A DNA stretch of 64,000 nucleotides from assembly GCF_964340395.1 (NCBI RefSeq), contig NC_135551.1:18005503-18069502 (forward strand), given 5' to 3'. Each line of letters starts with the position of its first letter. The stretch's first letter is position 1. Origin of the DNA: Glandiceps talaboti (taxonomy: Eukaryota; Hemichordata; Enteropneusta; Spengelidae). A program made the translations under genes and the position numbers. Below are positions 55,527 to 64,000 of the stretch, piece by piece. The notes under the pieces were generated by a model. That model saw nothing but the letters and a program-made list of their open reading frames with translations, ran no database searches and was not told the origin of the DNA.

Positions 55527-56290
55527 CGAACGAAAAAAAACCTAGTAATAATAGTAGTATTACAGATGTACGGGTTTGTCAATCATTAAAAAGTCACCGT
55601 CTGCAACTTACCGCCGCAATTTGTGTACATTATACTCACTACTACTCACTCACATGTTTTACTCTATTGTTATCTGTGATAACTGTTACGTCATTCATAA
55701 ATGTCGGCATGATGATTTAACTTACGGCCGTAATTCACATAATTTTCTGGAACATTCTTCTCCTCTTTTCAACCAGTTAACAATTCTCGACGTGTTTAAG
55801 TTACACAAGTATTTAGTAGGTGTTTTTGTTTACGATTTAATACACAATAATTTACCACACTCTATAACCGATTATTGCTCGCTGTTTAATTATGAATACT
55901 ATACACGACAGAAGGCTCAGGGCAATTTGTGTATTCCGCCAGTGAAGACATCAGTTGGACAACAATCAATATCATATACAGGTGTTGTGAGTCGTAGAGT
56001 TGAACGGTATAAGTATGGATAGTTCTAACGTTGCACTCTAGCACTTACACTCTCATACTCTCGTACGGGATCGTTCAAGTCCAAGTCGGGAATTAGTCAC
56101 GACTGAGAAGAGATTACCTGTATATTTTGTATTAAACTGATAATAAATAAATCTTTTCCAGTAAAAAAATGACTTCGTGTTTGTGTTTAGTGAGTATAAT
56201 GTATGCAAATTGCGGCGGTAAGTTGTCGACGGTGACTTTTTAATGAATGACAAACCCGTACATCTGTAATACTAGTTTTTTTTTCGTTCG
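55527..56290 (+). mobile_element. CR1-like LINE piece between inverted repeats of about 110 bp
   Basis: The ends (cgaacgaaaaaaaacctagt at 55527 and its complement ending 56290) are inverted, extending through acagatgtacgggtttgtca. The centre codes HLVG-type LINE C-terminal sequence: TILDVFKLHKYLVGVFVYDL and PVKTSVGQQSISYTG. This resembles the CR1-like end at 58.1 kb, but with TIR-like borders. Confidence 0.7.
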
Positions 56291-57000
56291 GGGGCAGTAG
56301 TCTGGGGGGCAGTTGTTCTTCAGGGGCAGTTGTCCGGGGGGCAATTGTCCTTCGGGGGCAGTTGTCCGGGGGACAATTGTCCTGTTACCTATTAGCACAG
56401 TGTTCTATGACATACATGTGCCTGTTCATTGTTATTGTGATACGATCCAATATGGCTGCCTGGCAGCCATTTTGTTGGGCAAATTTTCCATGTCCAAAGC
56501 CATAACTCACACATGCTTTAACAGATCTCATTCAAAGTTGGTACTAGGACAGTGTTCTATGACATATGTGCATATCCATTTTCGTCGTGATACGATCCGA
56601 TATGGCTTCCTGGCAGCAATTTTGTTGGCACAGTTTTCATGTCCAAAGCCATAACTTAGACATGCTTTAACAGATCTCATTCAAAGTTAGTATCAGGACA
56701 TTGTTCTATGACATATGTGCATCTCCATTTTCGTCGTGATATGATCCAATATGGCTGTCTGGCAGCCATTTTGTTTGTGAATTTTCCATGTCCAAAGCCA
56801 TAACTCAGAAATTCTTTAACCGATCTCATTCAAAGTTGGTATTAGGACAGTGTTCTAGGACATATATGTGCATATCCATTTTCGTCGTGATACGATCTGA
56901 TATGGCTTCCTGGCAGCAATTTTGTTGGCACAGTTTTCATGTCCAAAGCCATAACTCAGCCATGCTTGACCAGGTCCCCACACCCCCCCCCACCCCCGTA
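56291..57000. repeat. Tandem 150-160 bp units
   Basis: Units with catgtccaaagccataactc, aggacagtgttctatgacat and atatggcttcctggcagcaa recur at about 56491, 56640, 56789 and 56940. The two before the inserted LINE piece (55254, 55405) belong to the same array. A 'gggggcagttgtccgggggg' stretch at 56295-56385 is a separate short repeat. Confidence 0.85.
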
Positions 57001-57199
57001 GTTGACCTATCCTTTATTGTTGAATGGTTTATTCCATCATGTCATCTTGAAGAGTAGGCATGTTCGATGTCCAACGAGCAGAACCAACATATCTAAGTCT
57101 GTTTGATTTAGGTTCACAAGTGTTGATGCTTGATCAGAGTAGTGATATCAAGAAAATGACAACATAAACTGCCTGTTCATTAAATCCAATCAGAGCTGG

Positions 57200-57780
57200 G
57201 ACTATGTCATTGTCAATGATTTGTTTCTTGGTAGCCCAGGTGGGCTACCATCATCTGAGATTGGTAGCCCAAGAGCAATGGTTGGTAGCCCATATGCATG
57301 TGTCCCTATAGTGACCCATACATCCAAAAATGTTCATCTCGGTTCCCTTCGTCAAGTATGGCATCAAATAAGATGTTAAGTGTGACCTCTCACAGGTCCT
57401 ATAGTCAAGTTGTCATAGTTTCATTAAAAACTTTGTTGCCCAATTTGGCTACCACCATAATTTGGTAGCCCAGAGATGCACATTGGTAGTCTGTGGATGT
57501 GAGACTACCCGAGTTTTAAGCCCTGCATTTAGCTATTGCTATGGGTGGGGTCATATTGGCATTTATTTTTGAATGTTTACTCAATTACTTACAAGATGAT
57601 ATCATTATTTGACCAAATGTACTCCCATTTTATTGTTTCTAAGGGCGTGGTCATGGTTGCTAGGCATACTTGCATACACTATTTGAACGTTTGTTAACTT
57701 GTCTATTTTCATTAATATTTCAAATGTTTGTTCATTGGTGTAAGAATTTGCGATGTTATCTTTATGAAATATGCTACCAT
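57200..57780. repeat. Dispersed repeat segments
   Basis: The 'ttggtagccca' segments (57228-57500) are related to 53640. A 'gcgtggtcatggttgctaggcata' unit (57643) recurs at 58985 and, in part, 59150-59370. Confidence 0.6.
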
Positions 57781-57789
57781 TTAGCTGTT

Positions 57790-58870
57790 GTTATTAATAA
57801 TAATAATAATCTTTATTCCCAGAAATATATAACAATTCTACAATATATGAAGTATTCAACTTGGGAAAGGGAGACGAAAAATAGTTGTCTTTGCAACTAG
57901 TCGAGTCCGTCCCCTTTTACAATCTTAGGGATTAGGAATTACTAATTACTGGGGCTGCTGGTCAAATTGAGTATATTGCAATATTCACAGAATAGAAAAC
58001 AATCATACATTGTATAAATATAGGTGGACAAAAAAACAACAACAACCAAACAAACAAATATAAAGAAACAACAAATGACCTACTTAAATATACAGACAAA
58101 CGGTAATCATTCTCTATGAATATGAAGTATAACTAGTTTACAATGATTGGAGATAGTTTTGGAACTCTGTTTGAAAATTACTTCTGCTATTTATGTTGCG
58201 AATGTTGTAAGGGACACAATTCCATAGTTTAGCACCTGAATACTTGACAGTGAACTGACCAGTCCTATGGTTTGCTTTTGGGATGGTAAGGTCGTTTCTG
58301 GCGCTCTGTTGTGTTGTGAAGGAGTGTTTAATGGGAGTGAAAAAATCCTGAAAGGTATCCGGTAATCTGAGTTGCAAAACGTCATGAATGATAACGACAA
58401 GCTGTATTTTGTGCTGTTTGAAAATGTCAAGAATATTCAACCTTTTAAATAATGGCCCCGAGTGAGCACATCAATGACTATCTGTTATGGTGCGCACTAT
58501 TCTTTTTTGAATTAAAAATATTTCATTCAGGTATGTCGGACACGTGTTACCCCACACTTCGAGACCGTAGGTGATATGGGGCAGAACAAAAGCATTATAC
58601 AATAGTACAAGTACATATTCTGGAACCGTGTGACATAACTTATAAAACACACATTCATTCTACATGTCATTCTACTAATTTTCTTTTTCACCTCAGCTAT
58701 ATGCTGCTTCCAAGACAGCGTATTGTCAATGTTGACCCCAACAAAAGGTGAACTTTTAACTTCATCTAGTGAGACCCCCTTAAATTCAAGGGAACCAATC
58801 AATACTTAAGATTGTATATTTTGTCTTATTTGAATTGATCGTCAATTTATTGGCATCACATCATTTTCTA
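57790..58870 (-). mobile_element. CR1-like LINE 3' part
   Basis: Minus frames: SPFVGVNIDNTLSWKQHIAE near 58765-58700, then NILDIFKQHKIQLVVIIHDV and NYLQSL to 58138. This is the C-terminal reverse transcriptase region (LGv.iD..LsWk.HI). The 3' tail has an AAT repeat (57792-57812) and a cgagtccgtcccc block like the LINE at 25.3 kb. A stop and a shift separate the two parts. Confidence 0.8.
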
Positions 58871-59740
58871 TTGGTGGGTCAAGGTCGATAGGGATATTTG
58901 CATGAATTTTTTTATGTTTACTGAATAGCCTACAAGATGATATTGTTATTTGACCAAAATGTACTCCAATGTTTTTGCTATGGGTGTGGTCATTGTTGCT
59001 AGGTATATTTGCAAACACATTATTAATCTTTGTTCACTTGTCTATTTTTATCAATGTTTGAAATGTGTATTCATTGGTGTAAGAATTTGCGATGTTATCT
59101 TTATGAGATATGGTACCATTTAGCTGTTGCTATTGGCCAAAATGTACTCCCATTTTGTTGTTGCTAAGGCATATTTGCATACACTTTTTGAATGTTTGTT
59201 CACTTGTCTATCTTTGTGAAATACAGCTCTGTTTGGATGTTGCTGTGGACGTGGTCATGGTTGCCATGGTATTTGAATATTTTTAATGAATTTGTATTCA
59301 ATTGCCCACAGAATATCATTATTTGACCAAAGTGTACTCCCATTTAGAAGTTGCCATTGGCATGGTCATGGTTGCCAGTGCCAATTATAAAAAATTTGAA
59401 CAACATCTGCAAAATAACACTTCTAGAAACATCTCACCAAGTTCCAGTGTCACTACCCAAGCCCTCATTTGCATATCACTGATAGTAAGAGATGTTGACA
59501 TGTGATATACATTTAAAAATTGCCAATAACAATATCAGAGAGTTAATACATCACCTAGCCCATCGGGCTTATTAGTCACTATAAAATTGAATACCTAGTA
59601 GAATCAACAGTGAAATAAAAAGTGGGATTCGTCCTCAATTTTAATCTGTATTACAAAACACACAGCGGCGAGCTTGAAACACCTCACCTCTAAAACGACC
59701 TGTTTCGATCCTGAGTGGAGGAATTTGAGTGGATAACTGA

Positions 59741-59909
59741 TAGTTATAGTACACATCAGAGAACATGTACTGTTTTTATTTGGACAGTTTTGGTTAACCT
59801 GTCTGTTATTTTGTCCGAGGCACAGCTGAGGACTAAATAACTGATGGGTTAACCAAAACTGTTTGAATAAAAACTGTTAATGTCCGAGGACGTGTACTAT
59901 AACGACGTT
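59741..59909. repeat. Inverted repeat (hairpin)
   Basis: agttatagtacacatcagag ... ttatttggacagttttggtt pairs with aaccaaaactgtttgaataa ... gtgtactataac. Arms of about 75 bp with mismatches. Confidence 0.75.
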
Positions 59910-60472
59910 ATACTTAGAGTTTGACGAGTTTTTAGGTTTTTCACCAGAAAGTCAACCTAGGTATCTGAGCTCTGTTATGTAACCTCTCACCATTGTTATG
60001 TTAATTACAAAATTCGCTATAGAAATCCCATCCAGCATTTCTCGGCTAAATAATCTGAATTTCCCCCAAACGTTTAGCGTGAAATCCATGAACCCAGAAG
60101 GATTCGTTCTGTATCAAAACGACAGTCCCAAATCAAGCAGTATTTCCATTTTCCTCATCCACAGTTCTTATTAACCCTGTAAACATACGCATTGTCAAGT
60201 CAATGAACAAATGATATCTGGAGATGATATCTATCTCACTTTGTAGTGAAGTAGTTAGAGAACGTACCTTTGGATAGATGAATAGGTACATAACTAGAGG
60301 TACTGTGTTTGAGACCCATTTAGGTAAAGTCGATTTTTTACAAACACTTTACTGAGAGACAGGTGCAAAATTAGGTGCGGTAGCACATGTTGATTGCATT
60401 TGAACAGTGACAAGGTAGGGAGTGGGCCATAGCCAGTTACATTCATGGATTAACGGTATGCGGATACTTCCT

Positions 60473-60635
60473 TTGTGTCTGATTAAATAAACATAGTGTC
60501 CGATTAACTAAAAGAAATGTATGATTAACTAAAAAAAAAGTGTTCAATTAACTTAAAGTGTACGATTAACTAAAAATAGTGTACAATTAACTAAAAAAAG
60601 TACGATTAACTAAAAAAGTGTCCGCTAAATGAAAT
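60473..60635. repeat. Degenerate tandem repeat, unit about 20-25 bp
   Basis: Seven to eight copies of gtgtacgattaactaaaaa with variation in the first six bases and in A-run length. Confidence 0.85.
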
Positions 60636-60639
60636 TAGG

Positions 60640-60960
60640 AGCACAGTTGAAACAATGGCGATGAGTTGGAAAGGAGTACAACAATTTTAAAACAAGTTTC
60701 AAATTCAGTGAAAATAACATAATGTCTAATTTTTGTCAATTGTTTTTTTCAGGGTTGTTGGCCCAAAGCCAGGCTTTTTCTTATTGTTGTAGTTGCCTTA
60801 ATAATGGACAGCAAGTTGTTAAAATAAAATGAATAATAAATGAAAAGAATTTCCCATACTGTTGTCAGAAATTTTGAAATATTGTGTTCATGTGTGCATG
60901 TCTTGTGTGTGTGCGTAGTATTTCTTAAAGACAGTACTTGTCTGTGCGTGTGTGCATGCA

Positions 60961-60993
<33 letters not shown>

Positions 60994-61644
60994 ATGCCAT
61001 AGTATTTCTTAAAGACAGTAATTATCTAACATAACCTTTCCACAAAGGATACATGTATTATGGTAACGTGTGAGAATGAACAAAATCACGACAAAACAGA
61101 GAAAATATGGGTATTACTATGTCTAGATATATTTTGCCAACAAATCAGCTCTCTAGTTATTCTAAGTGGAGGTTGCTATTATTTGTTGTTCTCATATGAT
61201 TTAATATGGGGTTGCGCACACCCAGAATTTTATAAACAAAAACAATTTATGGTAAATTAAATGTGTCTGTGATCACTAAAAAGAATTATGGATATTCTCA
61301 GTAAATCTTCAAAATTTCCCCCTAAGGGCATATAAAGTCAAATATTTTCACCCATTCCTAGGGGGAAAATTGAGCACATGTAGTTCCCTTAAGGACCTTC
61401 CCCCTATTGTAGCTCCTGGGGTTAAAATACCTTAAGGGGAAATTTTTGGAGGGCTAGAAAGTATATATCTTTTGTTATTTATTTAAATATTATATAAATG
61501 TCGATATCTGTAATGACTACCTAAATGTTAGTTAACTGAACAGTAACATTATGAATTATTCTTTTCCTTATGATTTTACAAGCAAATAAATAAAATTTCC
61601 CCCTATGGTTGACTTTTTTGGCATTTCCCCCTATGGTTGAATCT

Positions 61645-61687
<43 letters not shown>

Positions 61688-63538
61688 ATTGTATAGAATA
61701 GTATATTTTATTTGACATGAAATGTTTTTAAATAATACATTACCTAGAGTCAAAAACAATGTACAAAAACAACACAAAAATAAATAGATAATTATATATA
61801 TAAACACTAAACTACAGTATTGAATACAAAGAAAATAATAAAATTGTAAAATTTGACAAATAGAAAATCATCATTTGAACTCATTATTCCTAATTTTGAA
61901 AAACTTCGATCTTAAATTTAGATTGTTCTTTGAAATTGGTTTCTAGCTTCAATTAGAGATGTATTGTTGCAATCCATTATACCATAGATTTCATCACCAA
62001 TATATTTAGTACTACGTAAATGACATATTCTTTCATGATCTGGGAGGAATTCCCTGGTCGATTGGTAAATTATGTGCTGAGATCCTGAGCTTAGTTATGC
62101 TGATTCTGAGCCAAAACATTATTTATTTGTTCTCGATATGGTTCAAATTCATAATTTGTTTTAAATTTGTTATAGGTATGTAATTTTTTTTTGTCAGTTT
62201 TTTGAATTGTTGGTCCAAAATACTATCAATATAAATGTTTTTCAATTGACATATCGATATTTTAGCTTTCAATATGTATATATGTCTAGATACCGTCGTT
62301 GAGGGCGCTTGGTATTAACCATTTATTAGCTACAAACCAAGTAATGTCGGATAGGACTGTGCAGACACTGACACACTAAACGAAACATATAAAACCATCA
62401 ACGGTATATGAAGTACTATGCTACATTAATGGTTACATAAACTTTTGCCTTGACTATTGACCATTTGCATAACAAAGTATCGATGTATGTAGAGAACTGT
62501 GACACTTCAACTCTGGTTCTCCATAACCACTGACTGAATGAGTCCTTCAGTACCGTATATACCCGGATTTGTTTGGGATTAACTTGATACGTATGAAATA
62601 GAACCTCTTTTATAACAAGTATCAGTAGTAATCTTGTAATTACCCTTAGCCCACTCTTATATAGCTGTAGTCTAGTTCCTATACAGTATTGTTACCATTA
62701 AACGTCCACTCTCATACCACATTTGGTATCCAGACTACACTAGCTGTAACTGGAACTTTTTTAAAAGTGTTTTGATTGACTTAATCATAATGTCACACAC
62801 CCTGAATAGTATGAATCAACTGTGGGTAAACATATTTATGTAGCTGTATACGTTAAAATAAATCCATCAAACTGATTTTTGGGTCCAACCTAAACTCAAT
62901 GCAATCACGGATATAAGGTAGACCCCTAATTAACATACATGCAAAGTGTCTAATGTGGGTATTTTATCACAGATATTGTTGGTTGTTAGTCTAGTCCATA
63001 TACGGAATTGTTACGATTTATACCTCCACTTAGACACATTGGTGGTTCAGAGATCACGCAGGCATCCGGACTAGTTGGATGAGTAATCGAAAAAAATAAT
63101 ATTCCAGTTAGAGTTAAAATTGCATAGCCCAAACACTCGTAGTTGTGATCTCACTACGTAACGAGTATCCTAAACTTGAGATAGTGAGACCGCAACAAGC
63201 TTAAATCTGATCTTTAGGACCGTTAGCGCAGAATATACGAATACTGTAAAGAGCACAAACTTGACTTCAGATGTGTAAGTACTTGTTACATTATGTTTGT
63301 ACACATAATGATAACATTAATTATTTGCCATTCGCTCATTTATGTGGGGGTTTCCATGCATAAGACAGTAGCAAGTAATAAGAACAGTGAAAAATGTGAG
63401 AAGAAGTTCGAGATTTGAACAGATTGACGTCACGGTGGGATTTTTACTTAGTGCTCGTAGTTTTTGCCCTCTTGTTTTGCTTCAGTTTATTTTTAATTCA
63501 TTAGAGTTTCTTTTCCTCCCTTGTTTGTCTGTGAAAAG
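60640..63538. other. Intron DNA with microsatellites, no gene recognised
   Basis: (TG)n at 60964-60992; a 'ttccccctaagggcatataa' rich repeat at 61310-61640 related to 38650; (TA)n at 61651-61685. Two loosely similar blocks at 62660-62740 and 62985-63060 (tagtctagt.c.tatac.g.attgttac). Nothing coding. Confidence 0.5.
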
Positions 63539-63762
63539 GCATCAAAGGAAGGTGACTTGGAAACCGTTCGTCGTATCCTTAATCAATTGTCCACACACAA
63601 ATGTTCCTCTGACCCGTGTACCCATTCCAAATACACAGAAGAGGTCCAGCGAAAGAAAGAGAAGATCAACTCATATGACAGAGACAAAATGGCAGCTCTT
63701 CACTATGCTGCTAGGCATAACCACTACAATATTGTAAACCTGCTTGTTGAAAATCGTGCAGG
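63539..63762 (+). CDS. Ankyrin-repeat exon (possibly TRPA-like channel), gene continues beyond the window
   Basis: Acceptor gtgaaaag before 63539; donor gtaag after 63762. It codes ASKEGDLETVRRILNQL, a Cys- and charge-rich spacer (SDPCTHSKYTEEVQRKKEK), then DKMAALHYAARHNHYNIVNL and LVENRAG. That is part of one ankyrin repeat, an insertion, and a full repeat (aLHyAa...h..iv.lLven.A). Ankyrin chains of this style with 'DK..AALHYAAR.NH' are found at the N-terminus of invertebrate TRPA1-like channels, but other ankyrin proteins cannot be excluded because the channel part is outside the window. Confidence 0.75.
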
Positions 63763-64000
63763 TAAGATTTCCTCTCGTTATTTCCATTTAAAATAAATGT
63801 CTACCGAAAGTCATTCCTTCGTTTTTGCAATTGTCAACTATGGAGGGCGGTATATGTGATGGTTCTGGTCAGGTATCTAGTGTTTATACATAGACCCTAT
63901 ACACGAAATATAATCCAATTTCTAGCGAAGGGATTCTTACCGACTTTGTCTCAAAGAAATACCGGCAGAGACGTGTCTCTTTCGTGTAGTCTGTATGGTT

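Noticed and set aside
60235-60335. Possible tRNA-like segment (gtagttagagaacgtacc ... gtttgagaccc)
   Set aside because: Too degraded to support; spacing of the boxes could not be confirmed.

Overview
The window is animal nuclear DNA. It is AT-rich, with introns bounded by GT-AG and very abundant microsatellites, non-LTR retrotransposons, Penelope-like elements, foldback/MITE-like hairpins and tRNA-derived SINE-like repeats. The receptor family (GRL101/relaxin-receptor-like, with LDLa and LRR modules) and the repeat content fit an invertebrate, either a lophotrochozoan or an invertebrate deuterostome; I cannot resolve the phylum. There are no bacterial features.

Region 1 (1-31.1 kb, + strand) is almost entirely one mosaic receptor gene. 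I assembled 20 exons (853..31032) from splice sites. They form one open frame of 4068 nt, 1355 codons plus stop, with every junction phase compatible. Domain order: C-terminal piece of a probable discoidin (F5/8C) domain, PAN/apple, CUB, C-type lectin (three exons), seven LDLa exons, an LRR N-cap, three single-exon LRRs, a rhodopsin-like 7TM domain of the LGR/GRL101 type, and a cytoplasmic tail containing a segment that looks like helix E plus the catalytic loop of a protein kinase (HGN instead of HRD). The 5' end lies outside the window. The introns carry a LINE broken by a 2.06 kb TTAA-flanked foldback element (7.4-12.6 kb), a LINE ORF1 fragment, a Penelope-like element with inverted ends (17.5-19.1 kb) and many microsatellites.

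Region 2 (31.1-37.8 kb) is intergenic. It holds a nested repeat family built around a TIR element with a tRNA-like SINE inside it, and a second SINE-like copy on the minus strand.

Region 3 (37.8-64 kb) is probably one 25.6 kb first intron of an ankyrin-repeat gene (possibly TRPA-like). A short first coding exon at 37806..37946 joins in phase 0 to an ankyrin exon at 63539..63762, and the junction itself completes an ankyrin helix motif. Inside this intron lie a hypothetical two-exon gene (40.7-44.4 kb), a LINE with a 56 bp target-site duplication, a frameshifted SET-domain gene remnant (46.7-54.6 kb), a 76 bp minisatellite that has itself been duplicated together with a captured hairpin (47.1-50.2 kb), more CR1-like LINE pieces and several tandem repeat families.

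Most long ORFs in the window other than the exons and transposon pieces listed here are low-complexity readings of (TA)n, (TGTA)n, (TG)n, (CAT)n or minisatellite DNA and are not genes.
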